DNA of 64,000 nucleotides from Thermodesulfovibrionia bacterium. Its GTDB lineage: Bacteria; Nitrospirota; Thermodesulfovibrionia; UBA6902. Under the pieces are notes generated by a model. That model saw only the letters and a list, made by a program, of their open reading frames with translations. It ran no database searches and was not told the DNA's origin. How positions within the stretch are numbered: the stretch's first letter is position 1; every line of letters begins with the position of its first letter. The position numbers and the translations under genes are program-made. Positions 30,833 through 40,003 of this stretch are shown in pieces. The stretch spans positions 62,001 through 126,000 of the forward strand of contig JAUSMY010000058.1 in NCBI GenBank assembly GCA_030646035.1. Reading direction: 5' to 3'.

Positions 30833-32749
30833 ATGAAATATATTTTAATCCCATTACTTCCGCTGGCTGCTTTTTTAATTAATATCCTCTTTGGCAACAG
30901 GATAAAGGAGAAGGCGCACTGGATAGCTGTGCCTGCTGTCATCGGATCGTTTTTGCTTGCGCTGTCGGCATTTTTTGATGTCAGTTCAGGGCAGGTGATC
31001 AAGCTTGAAGTATATAAATGGCTCGTATCAGGCAGCTTCAGCGTTCCTATCGGCTTCCTCATAGACCAGCTGTCTGCCATAATGCTTCTTGTTGTTACAT
31101 CCATAAGCTCTCTGGTCTTTATATATTCCATAGGTTACATGCATGGCGATAAAGGCTACTCAAGATACTTCGCATATTTAAGCCTCTTTGTATTTTCCAT
31201 GCTCATGCTTGTTATGGCGGACAACTTCATCCTCCTCTATTTCGGATGGGAGGCGGTCGGTCTATGCTCATACCTTCTGATAGGATTCTGGTTTGAAAAG
31301 AGCTCTGCGGCAAACGCAGGCAAAAAGGCGTTCATTGTGAACAGGTTCGGCGATTTCGGTTTCGGGCTGGGCGTGATACTCATATTCCTTACTTTTGGAA
31401 GCATTGAATACATGCATGTATTCAGCGGCGCGGGCTCTGTTATCGGACAGACGGTAAACCTCTTCGGCTATCAGGTCGACACGGTTACGCTTATATGTCT
31501 CCTATTATTTTGCGGAGCTATGGGAAAATCTGCGCAGATGCCTCTTCATGTCTGGCTTCCGGACGCGATGGAAGGGCCGACGCCTGTCTCTGCATTGATA
31601 CATGCGGCTACGATGGTCACGGCAGGTGTTTATCTTGTTGCGCGCTGCAACCCGCTATTCAGCCTTTCGCCCACAGCAATGACGACCGTTGCGGTTGTGG
31701 GAGGTGTCACTGCGATATTCGCTGCTTCAATAGGCCTTGTTCAGAATGATATAAAACGTGTCATAGCCTATTCAACCATCAGCCAGCTTGGATATATGTT
31801 CCTCGCGCTTGGCGTCGGCGCGTATACAGCCGGTATCTTCCACCTTTATACTCACGCTTATTTCAAGGCATTGCTCTTCCTTGGTTCAGGCAGCGTTATT
31901 CACGCAATGGGCAATGAGATGGACATGCGGAAGATGGGCGGCCTGAAAAAATATATGCCGGTCACCTACTGGACGTTTATAATCGCCTCGCTCAGCATCT
32001 CCGGTATACCCGGCCTGTCCGGATTCTTCAGCAAGGATGAGATATTGTGGAGGGCGTATATCTCCGGAGGTGATATGGGCAAGTTCCTCTGGATACTTGC
32101 CACTGTCGCAGCGTTTATGACAGCCTTTTATTCGTTCAGGCTTATCTTCATGACTTTCCACGGCGAGTTCCGCGGGACAGAAGAGCAGAAGCACCACCTT
32201 CATGAATCACCCGCAGTTATGACCGTTCCGCTGATACTGCTTGCGGTTGGTGCAGTTGCAGCCGGATGGGTAGGCATATCTCCGCTATTTCTTGAACATG
32301 GGGACAAGATAGGAGAGTTCCTTGCGCCGGTGCTTGGGCATCCGGCAGGTGAAGGCTCTCATAGTGAAGAGATGATGATCATGGGCGCTTCTGTAATTAT
32401 CAGCATCGCGGGTATCATGACCGCAGTACTTTTCTATATCTCAAAGACCGGCCTCCCTCAGAAGTTCGCAGCGGCATTTAAGCCTGTCTATACAATGCTC
32501 TATAACAAGTACTGGGTGGATGAACTTTACGCCAAAGCAATTGTAAATCCGTTCATCAAGGCGTCTGACAGGATAATCCTCGGTTTCTTTGACACCAGGC
32601 TTATAGAGGGAGTAGTCAACGGCGTCCCAAGCCTCATCGGGTCGTTCAGCCGCGGGCTGCGCAAGATGCAGACAGGCCTTATATCATCTTATGCATTTAT
32701 GATGGCAGCCGGAGTGCTGATAATAATCGGAATGATGTTTTTCTTATAA
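30833..32749 (+). CDS. nuoL: NADH-quinone oxidoreductase subunit L
   Basis: 638 residues, the largest antiporter-like subunit. 'FFGWEAVGLCSYLLIGFWF' holds the key Glu on helix 5, 'GAMGKSAQMPLHVWLPDAMEGPTPVSALIHAATMVTAGVYL' the Lys and the broken-helix region, and 'YSTISQLGYMFLALG' the second half. The C-terminal part contains the extra helices that form the long lateral arm. It is the distal proton-pumping unit. Starts 16 bases after nuoK with a weak ribosome site. Confidence 0.97.
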   Translation: MKYILIPLLPLAAFLINILFGNRIKEKAHWIAVPAVIGSFLLALSAFFDVSSGQVIKLEVYKWLVSGSFSVPIGFLIDQLSAIMLLVVTSISSLVFIYSIGYMHGDKGYSRYFAYLSLFVFSMLMLVMADNFILLYFGWEAVGLCSYLLIGFWFEKSSAANAGKKAFIVNRFGDFGFGLGVILIFLTFGSIEYMHVFSGAGSVIGQTVNLFGYQVDTVTLICLLLFCGAMGKSAQMPLHVWLPDAMEGPTPVSALIHAATMVTAGVYLVARCNPLFSLSPTAMTTVAVVGGVTAIFAASIGLVQNDIKRVIAYSTISQLGYMFLALGVGAYTAGIFHLYTHAYFKALLFLGSGSVIHAMGNEMDMRKMGGLKKYMPVTYWTFIIASLSISGIPGLSGFFSKDEILWRAYISGGDMGKFLWILATVAAFMTAFYSFRLIFMTFHGEFRGTEEQKHHLHESPAVMTVPLILLAVGAVAAGWVGISPLFLEHGDKIGEFLAPVLGHPAGEGSHSEEMMIMGASVIISIAGIMTAVLFYISKTGLPQKFAAAFKPVYTMLYNKYWVDELYAKAIVNPFIKASDRIILGFFDTRLIEGVVNGVPSLIGSFSRGLRKMQTGLISSYAFMMAAGVLIIIGMMFFL

Positions 32750-32760
32750 AAGGACGATAG

Positions 32761-34290
32761 ATGCAGGAAATATACTTTCAATCTGAATATCCGATCTTGA
32801 GCTTTATAGTCTTCCTCCCTCTGATAGGGGCGGCGGCGCTGCTTTTCATGAGCAATGCCAGGGCTGTGAGGTGGACAAGCCTCATTGTTACAGCAGGCGT
32901 TATGTTCATATCTATTCCGGTATTGACCGGTTTTGACAAGACTACATACCTTATGCAGTTCGGCGAGAAGTACGAGTGGATACCTTCATGGGGCATAAAC
33001 TATTTTATCGGCATTGACGGCATCAGCATACTGTTCATCTTCCTCACGATCCTGCTGAGCATACTTTCGGTGCTTGTATCCTGGAAGTCTGTACAGACAA
33101 AGGTCAAGGAATTCCATATCGCATTGCTCCTGCTGGAGACAGCAGTACTCGGGGTTTTTGTCTCTCTTGACTTCTTCCTCTTTTATCTCTTCTGGGAGAT
33201 GATGCTGATTCCCATGTTCATACTTATAGGTGTATGGGGCGGCAGCAACAGGATATATGCCGCTGTTAAGTTCTTTCTCTTTACCCTTGTCGGCAGCGTG
33301 CTTATGCTTGTCGGCATTGTGGTGATATACTTTTACGCGGGCGGTACTCTGAACATACTCGCGCTAAGCGAAATGAATATGCCGGTCCGCCTTCAGTACT
33401 GGCTCTTCCTTGCTTTCTTTGCCGCCTTTGCCGTGAAGGTGCCGATGTTCCCTTTCCACACATGGCTTCCTGATGCTCACACAGAGGCGCCTACAGCAGG
33501 CAGCGTGATACTTGCAGGCGTGCTCATAAAGATGGGCGCATATGGTTTCCTGAGGTTCTCAATGCCTATGTTCCCGGCGGCTACAGAATATTTTGCGCCG
33601 CTGCTCATGATATTGTCTGTCATAGCGATCATCTACGGAGCGTTCGTTTGTTTTGCGCAGAAGGATCTCAAGCGGCTCATCGCGTATTCAAGCGTCAGCC
33701 ACATGGGTTTTGTCACCCTCGGGCTCTTCGCGCTGAACACGCAGGGCGTTGAGGGCGGGATACTCCAGATGCTTAATCACGGCATCATTACAGGCGCGCT
33801 CTTTTTGATGGTGGGCATGATCTATGAGAGGACGCACACAAGGCAGATAGCTGATTACGGCGGGTTTGCAAAGCTCGTCCCGTGGTATGCCGGCATCTTC
33901 ATGATATTTACCTTTGCATCAATAGGACTGCCGGCTACGAACGGCTTCATCGGAGAGTTCCTGATCATACTCGGAGCATTCACCGTAAAAAATACCTATG
34001 GAATACTTGCGGCAACCGGAATCATTCTCGGCGCGGGATATATGCTGTGGCTGTATCAGAGGATATTTTTTGGGAAAGTGGTGGAGGGCATATCTGTTTC
34101 TGATCTCGACCTCAGGGAGGTCATGATACTGCTCCCGTTAATATTGCTCGTATTCTGGATAGGGTTGTATCCCAATCTCTTCCTTGGCTATATGCACGTT
34201 TCTGTTCAGCATCTTTTAAGAGGGATTGAGATAAATAATACGGCTGGGTTCATGCTCGACTACATGCAATGGTTATCAGGAGGCAACTGA
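32761..34290 (+). CDS. nuoM: NADH-quinone oxidoreductase subunit M
   Basis: 509 residues, fourteen membrane segments. 'LFWEMMLIPMFILIGVWGG' with the helix-5 Glu, 'AFAVKVPMFPFHTWLPDAHTEAPTAGSVILAGVLIKMGAYG' with the helix-7 Lys, and 'YSSVSHMGFVTLG' are the antiporter-like motifs. Proton-pumping membrane subunit. AAAGGACGATAG precedes the ATG, eleven bases after the nuoL stop. Confidence 0.97.
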   Translation: MQEIYFQSEYPILSFIVFLPLIGAAALLFMSNARAVRWTSLIVTAGVMFISIPVLTGFDKTTYLMQFGEKYEWIPSWGINYFIGIDGISILFIFLTILLSILSVLVSWKSVQTKVKEFHIALLLLETAVLGVFVSLDFFLFYLFWEMMLIPMFILIGVWGGSNRIYAAVKFFLFTLVGSVLMLVGIVVIYFYAGGTLNILALSEMNMPVRLQYWLFLAFFAAFAVKVPMFPFHTWLPDAHTEAPTAGSVILAGVLIKMGAYGFLRFSMPMFPAATEYFAPLLMILSVIAIIYGAFVCFAQKDLKRLIAYSSVSHMGFVTLGLFALNTQGVEGGILQMLNHGIITGALFLMVGMIYERTHTRQIADYGGFAKLVPWYAGIFMIFTFASIGLPATNGFIGEFLIILGAFTVKNTYGILAATGIILGAGYMLWLYQRIFFGKVVEGISVSDLDLREVMILLPLILLVFWIGLYPNLFLGYMHVSVQHLLRGIEINNTAGFMLDYMQWLSGGN

Positions 34291-34291
34291 T

Positions 34292-35731
34292 TTGTTCAAT
34301 ATGGAGAACATGAGAATTCTAACGCCTGAACTCATAATGATAGGCACCGGGCTTGCGGTGATACTTCTTGATCTCGTAATAAAGAAGAAGGAGACTGTCG
34401 CGTTTGCCGGGATACTCGGAACGCTTCTCTCCGCGTACTTTAATTTCAGCCTTATGGGCCCAGGCTTATCCGGGGATGTTTTTCAGGGCATGTTCATCTT
34501 TGACGGCTATGCCTCGTTCTTTAAGCTTATCTTCTATATCACTATCATCATTACGATACTGATATCGCTCAAGTATATGGATATTGAGGGCGCGTCTTTG
34601 GGTGAGTATTACGCCCTGCTATTTTTCGCGACATCCGGCATGATGATAATGGTTGGCGCTATCGACCTGATGGTGCTTTACCTCGGGCTTGAGCTGATGG
34701 CTCTCTCCCTGTATATACTTGCAGGCATACTCAGGAACAGGCGCAGTTCAAACGAGGCGGCGATAAAATATTTCTTCCTGGGCGCATTCTCATCGGCATT
34801 CCTGCTGTACGGCATAGCGCTGACATACGGTCTTACAGGCACTACCAACCTCCATGAGATAGCGGTTGCGCTTCATGACCTTAAGCTTGTTGACAATCCT
34901 GTCACATTGCTTGCGCTGATATTCTTTGTAACGGCCTTCGGCTTCAAAGTAGCGCTTGTGCCTTTTCATATGTGGGCGCCTGATGTCTATGAAGGCGCGC
35001 CTACTTCCATAACAGCATTCATGTCCACCAGCCCCAAGGCAGCGGCATTTGCAGTTATGGGCAGGGTCTTCTTCACCGCATTCGGAGCATTGCAGGTGCA
35101 ATGGTCGATGATACTTGAGCCTCTTGCGATTATCACCATAGCTGTCGGAAGCATACTCGCCTTGTCACAGACGAATATCAAGAGGATGCTTGCGTACAGC
35201 TCGATAGCCCATGCCGGATACGCAGTAATAGGGTTTCTTCCGGGGACACAGGAAGCCTTTGCAGCCACGCTTAACTATCTTATGATATATACCCTAATGA
35301 ACCTCGGCGCGTTTACCATTGTCGTACTCATGAGAAGAGAGGGCATCACAGGCGATAACCTTCAGGACTTCGCAGGGCTCGCAAAGAAGAATCCGCTCCT
35401 CTCCGCGCTGATGCTTATATTCATGTTCTCACTCACCGGCATTCCCCCTCTGGCAGGCTTTATCGGCAAATTCTACATATTTATGGAGGCGGTAAAGGCG
35501 GGATATACAACCCTGATACTGATCGCGGTAATATTCAGCGCTATTTCAGCATTCTTTTATCTAAGGGTTGTGGTCTATATGTATATGAAGGAGCCTGCTG
35601 CGGAGTTTGCTGTGGTGAGCGTTCCCAATGCTGTAAAGCTTACACTTGCCTTTACGTCTATCATGGTGATCATTCTGGGAATATTCCCTTCTTTGCTCCT
35701 TAAATTTGTCATGTCCTCGTTCATGGGGTAG
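34292..35731 (+). CDS. nuoN: NADH-quinone oxidoreductase subunit N
   Basis: 479 residues from TTG 34292, supported by AGGAGG seven bases upstream; ATG 34301 is the alternative. 'LGLELMALSLYILAGI' carries the helix-5 Glu, 'FGFKVALVPFHMWAPDVYEGAPTSITAFMSTSPKAAAFA' the NuoN-specific helix-7 region, and 'YSSIAHAGYAVIG' the second half. Last gene of the operon, ending a complete membrane arm (A, H, J, K, L, M, N). Confidence 0.96.
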   Translation: MFNMENMRILTPELIMIGTGLAVILLDLVIKKKETVAFAGILGTLLSAYFNFSLMGPGLSGDVFQGMFIFDGYASFFKLIFYITIIITILISLKYMDIEGASLGEYYALLFFATSGMMIMVGAIDLMVLYLGLELMALSLYILAGILRNRRSSNEAAIKYFFLGAFSSAFLLYGIALTYGLTGTTNLHEIAVALHDLKLVDNPVTLLALIFFVTAFGFKVALVPFHMWAPDVYEGAPTSITAFMSTSPKAAAFAVMGRVFFTAFGALQVQWSMILEPLAIITIAVGSILALSQTNIKRMLAYSSIAHAGYAVIGFLPGTQEAFAATLNYLMIYTLMNLGAFTIVVLMRREGITGDNLQDFAGLAKKNPLLSALMLIFMFSLTGIPPLAGFIGKFYIFMEAVKAGYTTLILIAVIFSAISAFFYLRVVVYMYMKEPAAEFAVVSVPNAVKLTLAFTSIMVIILGIFPSLLLKFVMSSFMG

Positions 35732-35760
35732 GTCTGCCGGCTGTTGGTTTTCCTAACCGC

Positions 35761-35790
35761 TTGATATCTTAGCGTCTCAGGTGATATTAT
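35761..35790 (+). promoter_or_regulatory. Candidate promoter of tRNA-Leu
   Basis: TTGATA (35761-35766), an 18-base spacer and TATTAT (35785-35790), each five of six consensus bases. The predicted start near 35797 lies twelve bases before the tRNA. Confidence 0.55.
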
Positions 35791-35808
35791 TGTAAGCTAA
35801 AAAATGAA

Positions 35809-35893
35809 GCCGAAGTGGTGGAATTGGTAGACACGCACGATTGAGGGTCGTGTGGGGCAACCTATGGGGGTTCGAGTCCCCCCTTCGGCACCA
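35809..35893 (+). tRNA. tRNA-Leu, anticodon GAG
   Basis: The acceptor stem GCCGAAG pairs with CTTCGGC, with discriminator A and an encoded CCA end. D-arm region 'TGGTGGAATTGGTAGACACG' is typical of leucine tRNAs. The anticodon stem CACGA/TCGTG encloses TTGAGGG, anticodon GAG. A long variable arm (class II) and T-arm 'GGGGGTTCGAGTCCCCC' follow. A short T run comes after the CCA. Confidence 0.97.
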
Positions 35894-35956
35894 TTTTTAT
35901 TCCCCTTATTTAAACTCTTCACTTTCAACTTTTTCTATCTGATGTGATATTATGGA

Positions 35957-36985
35957 ATGACTTACTCCATGTATAAACATATCTACAGAAAATTCATAAT
36001 CGCGGGCATGGCCCTCATTGTCATCCTGATAACAGGGACTTCGGGTTACCACATTATCGGAGGCGGGAGAGCTACCTTTATCGACTGCCTTTATATGACT
36101 TTCATCACCATCACCACTATAGGTTTCGGCGAGATAGTCAATCTTTCGGCAAGCCCGGGCGGAAGGTTATTCACAATGTTCATTGCGTTTTCAGGCATAG
36201 GCGTACTCTCTTACATAATCACTAACGTTACTGCATTTGTTGTTGAGGGAGAACTCAAGGAGTCTTTCAGGAGGAGGAAGATGGAGAAGAAAGCGATGCA
36301 TTTCAAAGATCATTATATCGTATGCGGGGTCGGGAGGGTAGGATATCACATAATCGGTGAACTCCTGGCGACCAAGAGGCCTTTTCTGGTCGTTGATTCA
36401 GACAGGAAGAATCTTGAGATGTTTATTGATACCTATCCTGACCAGATATATATTGAGAAGGACGCGACTGACAACACTGCGCTTCTCATGGCAGGGGTAG
36501 AGAGGGCAAAAGGGCTCTTTGCCGTTACCGGAGATGATAATCAGAACCTTGTTATAAGCCTTACTGCCAAAGACCTGAATCCATCCATAAAGGTCATAGC
36601 CCGCTGTAATGATATCAAGTACAGCGAGAAGATAAAGAAGGCAGGCGCTGACGCAGTAGTTTCCCCGAATTTCATAGGAGGGCTGAGGATGGCGTCAGAG
36701 ATGATAAGGCCTTCGGTGGTCTCTTTCCTTGATACGATGCTGAGGGACAAGAGCAAAAGCCTCAGGATAGAGGAGATAAAAGTTCCCGCCTCATTGTCCG
36801 GCAGGCCTCTCTCTTCACTGCACCTCAGGAAGAACCATGATGCCCTGCTCCTTGCTGTAAAGACCGGTGCGGACTGGGTCTATAACCCTTCTGATGACCA
36901 CAGCCTGAAGATTGATGACAGTCTTGTCTTTATGGCAACACCGGGTGAGAGAGAGAAGATCGAGAAGGCTATTAACGCGGGATGA
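35957..36985 (+). CDS. Potassium channel with RCK (TrkA-N/TrkA-C) domains
   Basis: 342 residues. Two membrane helices flank a pore loop with selectivity filter 'TTIGFGEI' (Phe in place of the usual Tyr). The cytosolic part has an RCK/TrkA-N domain, 'DHYIVCGVGRVGYHIIGELL' (nucleotide-binding GxGxxG) and 'DATDNTALLMAGVERAKGLFAVTGDD', then a TrkA-C domain. This is the layout of MthK-type ligand-gated K+ channels: a tetramer gated by NAD(H), Ca2+ or similar. It follows the tRNA gene and precedes the sensor kinases; no operon link is evident. Confidence 0.92.
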   Translation: MTYSMYKHIYRKFIIAGMALIVILITGTSGYHIIGGGRATFIDCLYMTFITITTIGFGEIVNLSASPGGRLFTMFIAFSGIGVLSYIITNVTAFVVEGELKESFRRRKMEKKAMHFKDHYIVCGVGRVGYHIIGELLATKRPFLVVDSDRKNLEMFIDTYPDQIYIEKDATDNTALLMAGVERAKGLFAVTGDDNQNLVISLTAKDLNPSIKVIARCNDIKYSEKIKKAGADAVVSPNFIGGLRMASEMIRPSVVSFLDTMLRDKSKSLRIEEIKVPASLSGRPLSSLHLRKNHDALLLAVKTGADWVYNPSDDHSLKIDDSLVFMATPGEREKIEKAINAG

Positions 36986-37070
36986 GTTTTTTTCTCTTTT
37001 AGATACTGCTGAATAGTGATATGATTGTATATGTCATGAAAGTAGTTATACTTTATTACATATATAAATC

Positions 37071-39980
37071 ATGAAGCTTCGTATAATTATATCAACCATA
37101 GCATTTCTCGCCTTTTTCTCCATATCATTGGGGATGATCATCTTTTTTAATTCTCTCCGCGATAAAACTTATGATGAGGCAGGTTCCAGGTCAGAGGAAC
37201 TTGTAAATAATATTGCTGACGATATTGATTTGCATATCAGTGAGTACACTGGAATTCTCGGTTTTATTTCAAGGCAGGAGGAGTTCAAAAAAGCCCTTAC
37301 AAGCAATGACGCGGATACGCTTTCAATAGCCAACCAGGAACTTGACCGTCTTTGCTCCATTATAGAGACCATGGATGTCTGTTACCTTATGGATGTTAAG
37401 GGCAACACGATAGCCTCTTCCAACCGCAACGCTCCGGACAGCTTTCTCGGGAAGAACTACTCTTTCAGGCCTTACTTCAAACAGGCCGCCAGCGGCGTTC
37501 CGGCGGTATACGCGGCGCTTGGCGTCACCTCAAATAAACGCGGGTTATATTACGCCTATCCTGTTTACGGCGATAAAGATGAACGCCCATCAGGTGTGAT
37601 CGTGATCAAGGAGAATATAGAACATCTGAGGACGGTTATAGTCAAACCATATGAAGGTGTAATGATGATGACATGCCCCAACGATGTGATCTTCTTCTCT
37701 AACCGTGAAGACTGGCTTTATAAGACATTGTGGAAAGTCACGCCTGGGCAGATACTTGCGATAAAGGAATCAAGGCAGTTTGGTGAAGGGCCGTGGGAAT
37801 GGTCGGGAGTTCAAAGGACGGAAGAGCATCATGCTGTTGATACTGTTGGGACGGAATATCATATTCATCAGAAAGAATTAAGAAATATGCCGGGATGGCA
37901 GATCGTATACCTTCATGAACATGAAAGAGTGATCGGCGGTATCGGAGGGGCACTACTCAAAAAAACAGGTTTTCTCTTTCTGGCGATAACTATATTTTTC
38001 GGCATTCTTATTCTGTATCTTCTCAGAACAGCAAGCCTGGATCTATCTCTTCGGAAGAAGGCGGCGGAGGAGTTGAAGAAGAGCGAGGAGCAGTTCAGGA
38101 TGCTCTTTGACTCAGCTGTTGACGGCATATTTATTCTCGGCATGCAGGGTAATTTTCTGGATGTCAACAGGACCGCTCATGAGCGCCTGGGATACACTAA
38201 AGACGAGATGCTCTCGCTGAACATCAGGGAACTGGATCCGCCGGAGTTCGCCGTCCATGTGCCCAAACGTCTGGAACAGATACGGAAACAGGACTATGCT
38301 ATCTTTGAGTCTGCTCATTGCAGGAAAGATAAAAGCATCATGCCGGTTGAAGTGAACTCGAGGGTAATAGACTATAAGGGACAGCAAGTTTTCTTCAGCG
38401 TCATTCGCGATATCACCGAGCGCAAAAAGGCGGAGGCGGAGCGGAATCATCTTAACAGGGCAATTCTGCTCGAAAGAAATTTTTCTCAGGCTGCGCTTGA
38501 CAGTTTGCCGGGGCTCTTCTATCTCTTTGACGAACAGGGCAGGTTCATTCGCTGGAATAAAAACTTTGAGAAGGTCTCGGGTTATTCGGCTGAAGAGATC
38601 TCAGTCATGTCACCATTGGATCTCTTTGACGATACAGGCAAGAAGGTCATAGCTGAAAAGATCGGACAGGTTTTTCAGACCGGCGAAGCTACGGCGGAAG
38701 CTGATTTCTTGTCAAAAGACCGGATAAGCATCCCGTATTTTTTTACAGGGAAGCGCTTTGTTTTTGATCGTAAGTTCTGTCTGGTCGGTATGGGCATTGA
38801 CATCTCAGATCGCAAAACGGCGGAAGAAGAACTGCACAAGAGCCTGCTTCTGCTTGCTGAAACCGGGAAGGTAGGGAAGGTCGGCGGGTGGGAACTTGAT
38901 GTAACAACACTGGATCTATCATGGGCAGATGAAGTCAATCGAATCCATGAAGCGGATATGACATATCAGCCGACAGTTAGCGAAGCGATAAATTTCTATG
39001 CACCTTCGTCCAGGCCGATTATTGAACAGGCCTTACAGCGCGCTATAGAGCATGGAAAGCCTTTTGATTTGGAGTTGGAGATAATTACTGCAAAAGGAAA
39101 TCATCGGTGGGTTCATGCTATTGGGCAAGCGGATCAGAAGCTTGATGGATCAAAAAAAGTTTTTGGTATTTGTCAGGATATCACCGGGCGCAAGAAGGCA
39201 GAGAAAGAACTCGACAGCCTGAACGGGCAGTTAAAGGAGAGGAACAAAGAGTTGCAGCAGATCGTTTACACGGTATCGCACGACCTTCGCTCGCCCATTA
39301 TTAATATTCGGGGATACAGCAGGATGCTGGTTGATTATCTTCAGAAAGTTATTTCTGCCTATGCGCAGGAGAGTGTCACAAAAGAGGCGAGGGAAGAGGC
39401 TGTTCTTCTCGTGGATAAGGATATCCCTGAGGCGGTGTCATATATAGATGCGAGCATCAGCAAGATGGATTCCCTGCTTTCTGCAATGCTGAAGCTTTCG
39501 CGTTCATCAAGCGCTGAGCTGCAGATTGAAAAACTTGATATGGACAGGATAGTGTCTGATGTCCTGAATACGTTTAATTTTCAGATGCAGGAGATAGGGG
39601 CTGTGGTTGAGATATCGCCTCTTCCCTCTTGCTCCGGTGATGCTGTCCAGATAAATCAGCTGTTTTCAAACCTAATCGGCAATGCTGTTAAATATTATTC
39701 TCCTGAACGCCCTCTGGTTATAAATATCTCCGGCACTAAAGATAATGGGCAGGTTATCTATTGCGTTCAGGACAACGGCATCGGCATACCGTCAGATGAG
39801 CAGGGCCGGATATTTGATATCTTCTATCGCGGATACACTGAGGGCAGCACCGGTGAAGGTATCGGGCTTGCCATCGTTAGTAAGATAATCGAGAGACACG
39901 GCGGCAAGGTATGGGTCGAGTCTGAGGAAGGCAGGGGAAGCAGGTTTTATGTGCAGCTGAAATGCGCAAATGCGGCATAA
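37071..39980 (+). CDS. dCache sensor histidine kinase with three PAS domains
   Basis: 969 residues. Membrane segments near 5-27 and 298-320 bracket a periplasmic dCache-type sensor ('YLMDVKGNTIASSNRNAPDSFLG' is its ligand-fold signature). Three cytosolic PAS domains follow, each ending in 'ITERKKAE'-type linkers (about 335-460, 465-590, 600-725). The kinase core has phospho-acceptor His in 'YTVSHDLRSPIINIRGYS', an extended dimerisation helix of the Cph1-like kind, and HATPase boxes 'QDNGIGIPSDE' and 'GEGIGLAIVSKIIERHGG'. It likely senses a small extracellular molecule plus an internal cue. It leads a four-gene run of signalling proteins. Confidence 0.92.
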   Translation: MKLRIIISTIAFLAFFSISLGMIIFFNSLRDKTYDEAGSRSEELVNNIADDIDLHISEYTGILGFISRQEEFKKALTSNDADTLSIANQELDRLCSIIETMDVCYLMDVKGNTIASSNRNAPDSFLGKNYSFRPYFKQAASGVPAVYAALGVTSNKRGLYYAYPVYGDKDERPSGVIVIKENIEHLRTVIVKPYEGVMMMTCPNDVIFFSNREDWLYKTLWKVTPGQILAIKESRQFGEGPWEWSGVQRTEEHHAVDTVGTEYHIHQKELRNMPGWQIVYLHEHERVIGGIGGALLKKTGFLFLAITIFFGILILYLLRTASLDLSLRKKAAEELKKSEEQFRMLFDSAVDGIFILGMQGNFLDVNRTAHERLGYTKDEMLSLNIRELDPPEFAVHVPKRLEQIRKQDYAIFESAHCRKDKSIMPVEVNSRVIDYKGQQVFFSVIRDITERKKAEAERNHLNRAILLERNFSQAALDSLPGLFYLFDEQGRFIRWNKNFEKVSGYSAEEISVMSPLDLFDDTGKKVIAEKIGQVFQTGEATAEADFLSKDRISIPYFFTGKRFVFDRKFCLVGMGIDISDRKTAEEELHKSLLLLAETGKVGKVGGWELDVTTLDLSWADEVNRIHEADMTYQPTVSEAINFYAPSSRPIIEQALQRAIEHGKPFDLELEIITAKGNHRWVHAIGQADQKLDGSKKVFGICQDITGRKKAEKELDSLNGQLKERNKELQQIVYTVSHDLRSPIINIRGYSRMLVDYLQKVISAYAQESVTKEAREEAVLLVDKDIPEAVSYIDASISKMDSLLSAMLKLSRSSSAELQIEKLDMDRIVSDVLNTFNFQMQEIGAVVEISPLPSCSGDAVQINQLFSNLIGNAVKYYSPERPLVINISGTKDNGQVIYCVQDNGIGIPSDEQGRIFDIFYRGYTEGSTGEGIGLAIVSKIIERHGGKVWVESEEGRGSRFYVQLKCANAA

Positions 39981-40003
39981 TTTAATTCCGGATAAATATA
40001 GAG